Positions 18,414 through 25,721 of a DNA stretch of 64,000 nt are shown piece by piece (positions within the stretch are counted from its first letter, which is position 1; each line of letters starts with the position of its first letter). The position numbers and the translations under genes are program-made. The notes below the pieces were generated by a model that saw only the letters and a program-made list of their open reading frames with translations, ran no database searches and was not told where the DNA came from. This DNA comes from Runella sp. CRIBMP (GTDB lineage: Bacteria; Bacteroidota; Bacteroidia; Cytophagales; Spirosomataceae), in contig NZ_JAAAKZ010000001.1 in NCBI RefSeq assembly GCF_009905605.1, positions 310,001 to 374,000 of the forward strand. Direction: 5' to 3'.

Positions 18414-19491
18414 AAGTGGTTGTTATCTCATAAACTGATATAGTTTTGTCTGATTTCTGAATGAATAAACTTGTTTCAATAAAGTATTCATCAACCTTTA
18501 AATTGGTGTCTTGAAATATAATTTGTCCATCCAATTCGATTATTGCTATACCTATTTTGCCTGAATGAGCAATTATTGAGTTCAGATTTTTATTGTAATA
18601 AATCTTCAAATCTGAAATGTCTAATCCAATAATCGGTATTTGCTTTTCCAATACAGCATTTTCTCCATCAATTTTGTAAAAATGGATTTGACAAGGTGAA
18701 TCTGCTGTTGAATTTTCATCTTCTTCGGTAAATGGATTGTATGCAATTGCCACCGTTTCACCATCTATCCAACAAACCGCTCTATTTTCATGCTCCCAAG
18801 CATCGATTTTAACATCTGCTATTCTGTTGCTTCTAATAAAGTGTTCAATATCATAGACATTATAAGCGTCAGAAGAGCCCCAAACCCAACCGGCACTTAA
18901 AAATCTCTTATTATCCGGGGAAACGAGCAATTTTCCGAAAAAATAGTCGTACGGACGAGGCCATGGCTCTTCGTCATCTACGCTGAACGCCTTATAAAAC
19001 TCAATATGTTTTTCTTCTGCATTTTCTTCAATTAGCGACTTAGCCGCTGTAAGAATCTGTCGTGTATCAAGGTTCATTATTTGGACATGATTCCAAGCCG
19101 CTCCATAAATAATATGTGGAACTCCTATTTCATTCTTAAACAAAGCAATTGGGTAACAGGAAATATCTGCGTGATAATCTTTCCGCCATAAATGTAGTGC
19201 GCGGTATTTTTCAGGGTAGTGGATATAGCCATGTCTTTTATAGTCATTAACCACAACTACGATTGTACCTAATGTGTAGATAGTTGATTGCGCTGTTATA
19301 TCGAAGCCACCATCACTATAAAGATCACTTTTTACTGAAAACAGATATTGCCCGTTTTTCTCATTGATTTTATACCTAATCACACCACCCGAACTCATTA
19401 ATAAAATCAATTCTTCTCTATTCGATACAGTTGCCGAGATAATGGTCTCGTTAGTATCAAATGTTATTTCGTGAACTTTGTTTATTTTCAT
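18400..19491 (-). CDS. Hypothetical protein, beta-propeller-like
   Basis: 363 residues, not recognised as a named family. It shows repeated short beta-strand segments with aspartate-rich turns, such as GGVIRYKINEKNGQYLF, YGAAWNHVQIMNLDTRQ, KLLVSPDNKRFLSAGW, NVYDIEHF and IIAHSGKIGIAIIELDGQIIF. This alternation suggests a WD40/PQQ-like propeller. No signal peptide, so probably cytosolic. The DNA is markedly more AT-rich than the operon before it: the 60 bases from 18541 contain 16 G+C, against 32 in the 60 bases from 16381. That suggests a different history. It could be an effector/immunity-type or accessory gene, but nothing shows this. The start ATG (19489-19491) is the only sensible one. Confidence 0.6.
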   Translation of the reverse strand: MKINKVHEITFDTNETIISATVSNREELILLMSSGGVIRYKINEKNGQYLFSVKSDLYSDGGFDITAQSTIYTLGTIVVVVNDYKRHGYIHYPEKYRALHLWRKDYHADISCYPIALFKNEIGVPHIIYGAAWNHVQIMNLDTRQILTAAKSLIEENAEEKHIEFYKAFSVDDEEPWPRPYDYFFGKLLVSPDNKRFLSAGWVWGSSDAYNVYDIEHFIRSNRIADVKIDAWEHENRAVCWIDGETVAIAYNPFTEEDENSTADSPCQIHFYKIDGENAVLEKQIPIIGLDISDLKIYYNKNLNSIIAHSGKIGIAIIELDGQIIFQDTNLKVDEYFIETSLFIQKSDKTISVYEITTTSTTQ

Positions 19492-19542
19492 CTGTATATA
19501 GAAAAATTATCCGTGTTTCCTTTTTCCGTGCTCCGAGCATCC

Positions 19543-19752
19543 TCACTCTTTCCCCAACTGCTTCAACCGCCCCTGATAAGCCTGCCAATAATTTCTTTTG
19601 GTAGTTTCGTTGAGGAATGAAGCAGCAATCATTTTTTCAACCGCTTCGGAGCGGGATAGCAATGCCGTAAGCAGATGGCTAAACAGGATTTCACTGATAC
19701 CGGTCTGTGCTACTGAAAACATAATTACATCAAAAAGAGCATTTAAAGGCAC
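19543..19752 (-). CDS. Small hypothetical protein or 3' remnant
   Basis: A 69-residue open frame beginning at a GTG, or from the ATG at 19722 with 59 residues. It is helical in character and ends NYWQAYQGRLKQLGKE. It lies downstream of the HigA-like gene on the same strand. Its GTG start is part of the three-way-junction palindrome at 19750-19801, so that start is doubtful; the ORF may be the tail of a gene cut by that element. I do not recognise a family. Low confidence that it is a functional gene. Confidence 0.3.
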   Translation of the reverse strand: MPLNALFDVIMFSVAQTGISEILFSHLLTALLSRSEAVEKMIAASFLNETTKRNYWQAYQGRLKQLGKE

Positions 19753-19801
19753 TATTTGATGTAAATGCCTTGCATTTGGCGAGATATACGCCCAAATAGT
19801 G
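19750..19801. repeat. 52-nt perfect three-way-junction palindrome
   Basis: Outer arms CACTATTTG (19750-19758) and CAAATAGTG (19793-19801) are exact complements. Inside them lie two further perfect hairpins: AAATGC-CTT-GCATTT (19763-19777) and GGCG-AGATATA-CGCC (19778-19792). Apart from a four-base ATGT linker and the loops, every base is paired, giving a compact cloverleaf on either strand. It sits between the antitoxin gene and the small ORF. It could be a mobile palindromic unit, an element end or a structured RNA. Confidence 0.6.
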
Positions 19802-19827
19802 TATTATATGGCACTTATGGGAAGAAA

Positions 19828-20142
19828 TTATTGTCCAACATTAATATTCAGGTTAGGTAATTCAACCTGTAATGTCACTTTGGCTTTTAGTGCAGTAAAA
19901 ACTCTGAGTAAAGTGTCCATTGTGGCATTATTGGCGTTACTTTCAAGTCGGGAAATTTGCGCTTTTTGCACACCGATAAGTTTCCCTAATTCTTCTTGTG
20001 TCAAGTTTCTTTCCCGGCGTATTTGCTTAATGGCTTTGCCAACGATGTCCATTTGAAGTTCATACTCAAATAGGTCACGTTCGGGTGTTCCGATTTTTCC
20101 AATTAAGGTATCCTGCACTTGATCTAAGGTGTATGTTTTCAT
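19828..20142 (-). CDS. XRE-family HigA-like antitoxin / transcriptional regulator
   Basis: 104 residues with a helix-turn-helix of the XRE/Cro type at about residues 44-66 (LTQEELGKLIGVQKAQISRLE). It is preceded by an N-terminal region (MKTYTLDQVQDTLIGKIGTPERDLFEYELQMD) characteristic of HigA-type antitoxins paired with RelE/HigB-type toxins. Such proteins bind and neutralise the toxin and repress their own operon. The toxin gene normally sits immediately upstream; here only a short open stretch remains there, stopping in an ATGA overlap with this start codon. It therefore appears to be an orphan antitoxin in an AT-rich accessory patch. Confident on fold, moderate on the TA origin. Confidence 0.8.
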   Translation of the reverse strand: MKTYTLDQVQDTLIGKIGTPERDLFEYELQMDIVGKAIKQIRRERNLTQEELGKLIGVQKAQISRLESNANNATMDTLLRVFTALKAKVTLQVELPNLNINVGQ

Positions 20143-20201
20143 TTTTTCTTTATTTTTAATTCTTTCTCTTTCAGATAGTTAAGAAAATTTTGAAACCTAA
20201 A
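20139..20201 (-). pseudogene. Possible C-terminal remnant of a HigB/RelE-type toxin
   Basis: Directly upstream of the HigA-like gene, a lysine-rich frame of about 20 codons ending in NYLKEKELKIKKK stops at a TGA that overlaps the antitoxin ATG (ATGA), the overlap expected for a toxin-antitoxin pair. Two in-frame stops (TAA, TGA) lie just before it, so no intact toxin is present. The stretch is too short for a firm assignment. Confidence 0.25.
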
Positions 20202-20216
20202 TCATTAACAAATCAA

Positions 20217-20297
20217 CGGAGTTTTGCACCGAGTTACACAGAAATGCACTAAAAACTCAGTGCACCTCCGTGTTTTATCACTCCGTGATACTCCGTG
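20217..20297. repeat. Probable dispersed intergenic repeat with CTCCGTG units
   Basis: Non-coding stretch with three CTCCGTG units (20266-20272, 20281-20287, 20291-20297), a complementary CGGAG at 20217-20221 and an internal hairpin TGCACT / AGTGCA (20245-20250 and 20259-20264). It resembles the short ACACAGAG/CTCCGTG repeat families I recall from Cytophagales genomes; copy number cannot be judged from one copy. Confidence 0.4.
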
Positions 20298-20325
20298 GTT
20301 TAAAGAATACCACTCAAAAACAAAA

Positions 20326-20362
20326 AAATCGGTACCGAAGCCATCCGATACCGATTTGTCTG
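20326..20362 (-). terminator. Rho-independent terminator of arsS
   Basis: On the minus strand, just after the arsS stop, a perfect 9-bp stem (arms 20349-20357 and 20326-20334) extended by wobble pairs is followed by TTTTTG. Classical intrinsic terminator geometry. Confidence 0.75.
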
Positions 20363-20378
20363 TCAAGCTGCAAACAAC

Positions 20379-21443
20379 TTATTTGGCTACTTCTCCGCCA
20401 CACGAACTGCCAGCTCCCGCCGTACATCCATAACAATGCTGGTTGATGATGATGGAGCGTTGGGTCAACGCCTCCATGTCAAAATCCCGCAGGTGCTTGG
20501 CTTTTCCTGCTACTTTCAGGTCCAGCATTTGATTAAAATCGCAATCGTATAAGTACCCATCCCAACCGATAGACAGCGTTGTGCGGCACATGACGTTGGC
20601 CGCCGCTGTCGGATTGAAGGAGTTGACGAGTTTTTCCATGTATTCACTGTAATTGCCGCTCACCAACAGATAATCCAAAAAGCGACTGATGGGAATGTTG
20701 GTGATGCAAAACAAATGATTGAATTCAATACCGTATTTTGCCTTCAACGCCCGTTTGAATTCCTTTTCCATGCCTGCCTGTCCGCTCGGCAGAAAAGCCC
20801 CCGCCGGGTTGTAGACCAAATTAAGCGTCAGGCCGCTGCCTTCCTGCCCGTAGCCGACGGCATTGAGCATTTGGAGCGCTTTGATGGAATCTTCAAAGAC
20901 GCCATCGCCGCGCTGCGAATCGGTGCGGGTGGCGGTATAAAACGGCAACGACGAAGCCACTTCAATGCGGTGTTGCTTAAAAAAATCGGGTAAATCGTGG
21001 TATTTCTTATTGGCCAAAATAATGGTCAGGTTACACCGAACGATGATGTTGATGTCATTGTCGATGGCCCTGATTTGCTCAATAAACCACCGAAAATGCG
21101 GATTCATCTCAGGTGCCCCGCCCGTGAGGTCGATGGTCTTGAATTTATGTTTTTGCAGGACACCCAAACACAACTGCATGGTTTCTTGCGTCATGATTTC
21201 CTTACGGTCTGGTCCAGCATCTACGTGGCAATGCTTACATACCTGATTGCACATTTTCCCCATGTTGACTTGAAAAATGTCGATTTCGGTGGGCTTCAGC
21301 GGAAAAAGGCCAATAGGTTCTAGCTTCTCACGAAAAGACGGAAGGTGTTTTCCCAAAGTTAGGCGGTCGTTTAACACCTCCAATTGAAACGCAGATTCGC
21401 CCAGTTCGTGCTTTCGGGCTTTCAGTGATTTGACAGGATTCAT
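20379..21443 (-). CDS. arsS: Arsenosugar biosynthesis radical SAM protein ArsS
   Basis: 354 residues. Radical SAM cluster motif MCNQVCKHCHVDAGPDRKE (CxxxCxxC) near residues 62-73, then TGGAPEMNPHFRWFI. The C-terminal domain carries the arrangement of the ArsS family: MCRTTLSIGWDGYLYDCDFNQML and the terminal CYGCTAGAGSSCGGEV. ArsS is thought to transfer the adenosyl group of SAM to dimethylarsinous acid, forming the precursor of oxo-arsenosugars. The gene lies 92 bases downstream of the peroxidase-like partner on the same strand, the usual pairing. Between them is a purine-rich palindrome. No ArsM methyltransferase is in the window, although it is often adjacent. Strong family match. Confidence 0.9.
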   Translation of the reverse strand: MNPVKSLKARKHELGESAFQLEVLNDRLTLGKHLPSFREKLEPIGLFPLKPTEIDIFQVNMGKMCNQVCKHCHVDAGPDRKEIMTQETMQLCLGVLQKHKFKTIDLTGGAPEMNPHFRWFIEQIRAIDNDINIIVRCNLTIILANKKYHDLPDFFKQHRIEVASSLPFYTATRTDSQRGDGVFEDSIKALQMLNAVGYGQEGSGLTLNLVYNPAGAFLPSGQAGMEKEFKRALKAKYGIEFNHLFCITNIPISRFLDYLLVSGNYSEYMEKLVNSFNPTAAANVMCRTTLSIGWDGYLYDCDFNQMLDLKVAGKAKHLRDFDMEALTQRSIIINQHCYGCTAGAGSSCGGEVAK

Positions 21444-21452
21444 ATTATGGGC

Positions 21453-21531
21453 AGGAGTCAGGAGCGAGAAGTGAGGAGTCAGAAGTTTTTTATACTCACT
21501 TCTGACTCCTCACTTCTGACTTCTCGCTCCT
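21453..21531. repeat. Intergenic GAGTCAG/GAAGTGAGG palindromic repeat, copy 1
   Basis: The left arm (about 21453-21486) is built of purine-rich units such as AGGAGTCAGGAGCGAGAAG; the right arm (21498-21531) is its near complement. Together they could form a hairpin of roughly 27 bp between the arsS partner gene and arsS. The unit style recurs at 46579-46660. Confidence 0.6.
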
Positions 21532-21535
21532 CATT

Positions 21536-21871
21536 TTACATTGTTAGTTCTTTTGCTTTGTTGATCATTTGGGTGCTGTGTACCAGGGTAATTCCCGCTG
21601 CCATTACGGCCCCTACGTGAACCGCCTCCATCATTTCGTCTTCTGAGCAGCCTTTTTCGAGCGTATCGGTCGTGTAAGCGTCAATGCAATACGGGCATTT
21701 GAGTACGTGAGCCACGGCAAGTGCAATCAACGATTTTTCGCGGGAGGTGAGTGCCCCTTCGGCAAATACGTCGCCGTAGTACTTAAAAAAATCGTTGGCC
21801 AAATCTTTCGCCCCAAAGGCCCCGATACTACCAAATTTCTTGAGGTCTTCGGAATTGTAATACGTCGACAT
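21536..21871 (-). CDS. Arsenosugar biosynthesis-associated peroxidase-like (AhpD/CMD fold) protein
   Basis: 111 residues of the carboxymuconolactone decarboxylase / AhpD fold: LTSREKSLIALAVAHVLKCPYCIDAYTTDTLEKG, with the CPYC redox pair, and AVHVGAVMAAGITLVHSTQM in the second helix pair. Small AhpD-like proteins of this kind are the regular neighbours of ArsS. They probably act in thiol redox or peroxide chemistry on the arsenical, but the reaction is not established. It is the first gene of the two-gene unit with arsS. Start ATG at the complement of 21869-21871 gives the expected N-terminus. Confident on the pairing. Confidence 0.85.
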   Translation of the reverse strand: MSTYYNSEDLKKFGSIGAFGAKDLANDFFKYYGDVFAEGALTSREKSLIALAVAHVLKCPYCIDAYTTDTLEKGCSEDEMMEAVHVGAVMAAGITLVHSTQMINKAKELTM

Positions 21872-22179
21872 AAAGCGAGAATGTTTATGGTTATCTATAA
21901 TTACGTAAATATAGCAATGTTAGATTTGGACCGTTGTACATAAATTTAAGATGTTCGGGGCAGTGTGTGTATTTATAACTATCTTTCGTAGGGTTTTGTC
22001 TTTTAATAGGGTAAAAAAGATACGGATAGAGACATTGAAATGTAGCTTTTGGTAAGCAGCTATAATTATCCCAAAAGTGTAGCAAAGCCCGCCACGTGAC
22101 GAGCCGACGGGAATCAATGAGCTTATTATGTAATGTTTTTCCGTAAAAAATGGTTATTTAAGCAGAAGTAATTTTAAGT
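21872..22179. other. Divergent intergenic region, no gene seen
   Basis: About 308 bases between the divergent peroxidase-like gene and rnr. AT-rich, no ORF with coding character, no strong -7 match; it should carry the promoters of both units. Nothing else recognised. Confidence 0.4.
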
Positions 22180-24546
22180 ATGAATAAAAGAAAAAAAAAC
22201 AGCGAGGTAAAAAACAAAAAAACTCGCTCCCAAAAAAAGATTGTTACTTTTTTGGACGAATTCAAATCAGAGATTGCCGCTTTTTTTGAAATCAATAACG
22301 AACAGCCATTTGAACTGCAACAGCTTCACGACCATTTTGATGCCGATGACCATAAAATGCAGTTGATTCTGAATGGTTTACTCGATGAGCTTATTGAAGA
22401 AGGACGCATCAAACGTACGCCAGAAGGTTTGTACGTATCCAACGTAAGTGCCAATGTGCTGATTGGAAAAGTAGAACACGTCAACAAAAACTACGCGTTT
22501 ATTGTCATGGATTCGCCGTTGCCCGAAGGCTCCAAACTTTCGGAAAATGCCGACGTGTGGGTGGACTCCGATGATTTGCGCGGAGCCATTGATGGCGATA
22601 CAGTACGTATTACGCTGTTCAGCGATTATCGCAGCGGTCGTCGTCGTGAAGGACGCGTAGAAGAGGTCATTGCCCGGGGAAAAACAGAATTTGTGGGTGA
22701 AATCGAACTGTGGCCGAAGTACGGCATTGTGGCTTTAGACAACCGCCGGATGTATGAAGATGTGTACATTCCTGAAAATAAGCTTAAAGGGGCACAGGAT
22801 GGCGATAAAGTACTCATCCACCTGACCCAGTACGCCACGCGCTCGCGCCGCATGGAAGGAGAAGTAGTAGAAGTGCTCGGAAAAGCAGGTTCGCACGAAA
22901 CCGAAATGCACGCCATTTTGGCGGAATTTGGCTTGCCGATTCGCTTTAGCGAAGAACTCGAAGCCGAGGCCAACGCAATTCCCGATACCATTTCTGCCGA
23001 AGAGATAGGGCGTCGCCGAGATATGCGCGATATAACGACCTTTACCATTGACCCTGCCGACGCCAAAGACTTTGATGATGCACTTTCGGTGCGGTTTTTA
23101 GACAACGGAAACTATGAAATCGGCATCCATATCGCCGACGTGACGCATTATGTGCGCCCTGGAACAGCCTTGGAACAGGAAGCCTACGCACGCGCCACGT
23201 CGGTCTATCTGGTGGATAGAACCGTGCCCATGTTGCCCGAAAAACTTTCCAACAATCTCTGCTCACTACGCCCTAACGAAGATAAACTCACGTTTTCGGT
23301 GGTGGTTGAAATGTCACCAGAAGCTAAGATAAAACACGAGTGGTTTGGACGTACGGTGATTCATTCCGACAAACGATTCTCGTACGAAGAAGCGCAGGAA
23401 ATCTTGGAAATGCAGGCTGCCGCCGATAAAGCCGCCACAGAAGAGGGATTCGTTGACCTTTCTGCGCCGTTGCCGTATGCCAAAGAATTGACGCTTTTGA
23501 ACACATTGGCGCATAAACTTCGAGCAGACCGATTTGCCAAAGGAGCGGTTAATTTTGAAACTGTTGAAGTGAAATTTCGATTGGATGAAGCAGGAAAACC
23601 ACTCGGAATTTATACCAAAGTGCGCAAAGATGCGCACAAGCTCATCGAAGAGTTTATGCTTTTGGCCAACCGACGAGTACCTGAATTCATTTATCAAAAA
23701 TCAAAAGACAAAGGCCATCCAAACACCATGGTATATCGGGTTCACGAAGAGCCTGATATGGAAAAATTGCGCATATTTGCCGCTTTTGCGGGGCGTTTGG
23801 GTTATAAAATGAAATTTGAGAATGAAAAACTTGCCGCCCAGTCGCTGAACCAGTTGATGGAAGACCTTGAAGGAAAGCCCGAACAAAATGCGCTCGAACA
23901 GTTGGCAATTCGGACCATGGCCAAGGCCCGTTATGGCACCGAGGACGCGGGGCACTTTGGGTTGGCGTTTAAGCGGTATTCGCACTTTACGTCGCCCATT
24001 CGACGCTATCCGGATATGATGGCGCATCGTTTGTTGCAACATTATCTGGATGGAAAGCCCTCTCCCGACCGTGCCGAACTTGAGCCGGCCTGTAAGCATT
24101 CCTCGGCGCGGGAGCAATTGGCCGCCAATGCCGAGCGTGCGAGTATCAAGTACAAACAAGTGGAGTTTATGGCTTCCATGGAGCCAGACCGTGTTTGGAA
24201 TGGTATCATTACGGGTGTGACTGAATTCGGGATTTTTGTGGAAATCACCGACACCGCGTCTGAAGGACTGGTGAGGATGAATGACCTCAACGACGATTAT
24301 TACGAACTCGATAAAGAAAACTACCGCTTGGTAGGGCAGCGCACCAAAAAGTTTTACACTTTTGGTGATGCCGTAAAAGTAAAGGTCAAAGAGACCAATA
24401 TTTCGCGTAGAAGCATGGATTTGGTGTTGGCCGATGCCAACCCAACGCGCAGTACTTCATCGTTTAAAAATACCACCGAACGGAGTCGTCAACGCAGCGC
24501 TGGCTCATCGCCTAAAGATAAAGGCGCCCGCCGAAAACGCAGATAG
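22180..24546 (+). CDS. rnr: Ribonuclease R
   Basis: 788-residue processive 3'-to-5' exoribonuclease of the RNB family that degrades structured RNA and takes part in rRNA and mRNA decay. Domain order: lysine-rich N-terminus; winged-helix part (about 25-90); two cold-shock domains (about 90-240); the RNB catalytic domain, with TIDPADAKDFDDALSVR carrying the four conserved aspartates, then GIHIADVTHYV and YLVDRTVPMLPEKLSN; the AxARYGTEDAGHFGLAFKRYSHFTSPIRRYPDMMAHR signature; and an S1 domain (about 665-750) followed by a basic Ser/Arg/Lys-rich tail. The normal length and intact Asp cluster indicate activity. Stands alone, ending in a bidirectional terminator. Confidence 0.96.
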   Translation: MNKRKKNSEVKNKKTRSQKKIVTFLDEFKSEIAAFFEINNEQPFELQQLHDHFDADDHKMQLILNGLLDELIEEGRIKRTPEGLYVSNVSANVLIGKVEHVNKNYAFIVMDSPLPEGSKLSENADVWVDSDDLRGAIDGDTVRITLFSDYRSGRRREGRVEEVIARGKTEFVGEIELWPKYGIVALDNRRMYEDVYIPENKLKGAQDGDKVLIHLTQYATRSRRMEGEVVEVLGKAGSHETEMHAILAEFGLPIRFSEELEAEANAIPDTISAEEIGRRRDMRDITTFTIDPADAKDFDDALSVRFLDNGNYEIGIHIADVTHYVRPGTALEQEAYARATSVYLVDRTVPMLPEKLSNNLCSLRPNEDKLTFSVVVEMSPEAKIKHEWFGRTVIHSDKRFSYEEAQEILEMQAAADKAATEEGFVDLSAPLPYAKELTLLNTLAHKLRADRFAKGAVNFETVEVKFRLDEAGKPLGIYTKVRKDAHKLIEEFMLLANRRVPEFIYQKSKDKGHPNTMVYRVHEEPDMEKLRIFAAFAGRLGYKMKFENEKLAAQSLNQLMEDLEGKPEQNALEQLAIRTMAKARYGTEDAGHFGLAFKRYSHFTSPIRRYPDMMAHRLLQHYLDGKPSPDRAELEPACKHSSAREQLAANAERASIKYKQVEFMASMEPDRVWNGIITGVTEFGIFVEITDTASEGLVRMNDLNDDYYELDKENYRLVGQRTKKFYTFGDAVKVKVKETNISRRSMDLVLADANPTRSTSSFKNTTERSRQRSAGSSPKDKGARRKRR

Positions 24547-24552
24547 TAGTCC

Positions 24553-24592
24553 GTTGGAAGCTATTGATAACCAATAGCTTCCAACTATTTTA
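24553..24592. terminator. Bidirectional terminator between rnr and the convergent lipoprotein gene
   Basis: Perfect 14-bp stem (24553-24566 and 24572-24585) with a five-base loop, followed by TATTTTA in the plus direction. It abuts the stop codon of the minus-strand gene. Confidence 0.8.
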
Positions 24593-25583
24593 CTTCTATC
24601 CGAATACTTACTTCTTTTTGCGGTTTGCAAAACCAATCTCCTTGGCAGCGTAGGTAATAAGTGGTGGTCACTTGGGGATAAAATCGGCGCTCATTGCGGG
24701 CCGAATAGCTGAAGCGTTGGACTAATTCTTTTGAATTTCCATCGGTTTGTGAAAACCATTCCAATGGTCCTTGAGCTCCATCAACCACGGGACATCCTGA
24801 AAAATAGAGAATTGTTTCCTCCCCTTTTCCAACCGTAGTAGTAGAAGCGGTGAGGGTAGGTGTGGGAACGTTGCAGGTAGCACATTCCTTTTCACGCACA
24901 ACGATGTATTCAACGTTGGGGGCAAAATCGGCGGCTTTGAAAAAATAACGCGACGACCAGCTGGCCGTGCCGGCATTTTCCAAAATGACACGCTGTGTAT
25001 CAAAAGCAGGCGTTGTCGAAAGGCTTACCTCGGCGCACTTAACTTCGTTGAGTAAACCTGAATAGCCTTTGCGGAGGGCTAATTTGTACTCGCGGGCGGT
25101 GGGCAGGGTCACGTAGCCTGAATCTTCTTTGACGGTGATTTCGTACGGAAAAGGGTAAAGCGTATCGGGCTTTGGTAAGTCACGATCTACGTCATCCTGG
25201 TAGCCTTTATCCGTAAAACGAATCAATGCCCGGGTAGCCTGACGGTCGGAGGTGACGCCTTTGGGTCCTTCCCAAACGATTTTGAACTTTCGTGAAATAA
25301 CATTTTTATAGGAAAACGGGCGTTTTACCAACTCACACGGATTGGTAATTCCGCCTCGGTAAAAAACGCCGTAAACGATGGTGCCGTAGTAAAGGCTGTC
25401 TTTGGGGTTATAAAAACCCCGTTCGGGGTTGGTTTCTTCCAAAAAAGAAACGGGTTGGTCGGGCAGACATTTTCCCGTTGTTGCCTGATTGTCGTTGGTT
25501 CTCTCGGCTTTGGGCAATATCAAATCGCATCCCGTCAGGGCGGCAATGCTCAGCCACATTCCTACTTTTAGCCACTGTTTCAT
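24585..25583 (-). CDS. Hypothetical lipoprotein with Ig-like C-terminal part
   Basis: 332 residues with a lipoprotein signal peptide (MKQWLKVGMWLSIAALTGC). The mature protein is predicted to be all beta: ARALIRFTDKG..., then a CNVPTPTLTASTTTVGKGEETILYFSGCP segment that resembles the start of an Ig-like / SprB-type repeat domain (sensing GPLEWF...), ending YYLRCQGDWFCKPQKEVSIRIEV. Several cysteines in the last third suggest disulfides. No enzymatic motif recognised. Probably an outer-membrane or surface lipoprotein; function unknown. Isolated, convergent with rnr, divergent from the 4HB protein. Confidence 0.7.
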   Translation of the reverse strand: MKQWLKVGMWLSIAALTGCDLILPKAERTNDNQATTGKCLPDQPVSFLEETNPERGFYNPKDSLYYGTIVYGVFYRGGITNPCELVKRPFSYKNVISRKFKIVWEGPKGVTSDRQATRALIRFTDKGYQDDVDRDLPKPDTLYPFPYEITVKEDSGYVTLPTAREYKLALRKGYSGLLNEVKCAEVSLSTTPAFDTQRVILENAGTASWSSRYFFKAADFAPNVEYIVVREKECATCNVPTPTLTASTTTVGKGEETILYFSGCPVVDGAQGPLEWFSQTDGNSKELVQRFSYSARNERRFYPQVTTTYYLRCQGDWFCKPQKEVSIRIEVK

Positions 25584-25664
25584 CTCCCCGAAATAGATAA
25601 TGGTTTTTACAAATATACGGTGATTTTATCCAAAACGTTTTCCGTGGGTTTAATACAGATTTTG

Positions 25665-25672
25665 TATCTTTG
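25665..25672 (+). promoter_or_regulatory. -7 promoter element of the 4HB-domain protein gene
   Basis: TATCTTTG matches TAnnTTTG, about 50 bases before the ATG at 25722; a TTTTCC at 25638-25643 could act as the -33 region. Confidence 0.45.
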
Positions 25673-25721
25673 AAAAATAGCTCCAATAATTGATTCGTCG
25701 CACTTTTTAACCTTCCTCACC

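Noticed and set aside
21453-21531. CRISPR array
   Set aside because: The repeat is a single palindrome with no regular spacer and repeat alternation; no cas genes are in the window.
21872-22179. Possible tRNA or small RNA gene in the divergent gap
   Set aside because: No cloverleaf, CCA end or promoter-terminator pair was found by eye.
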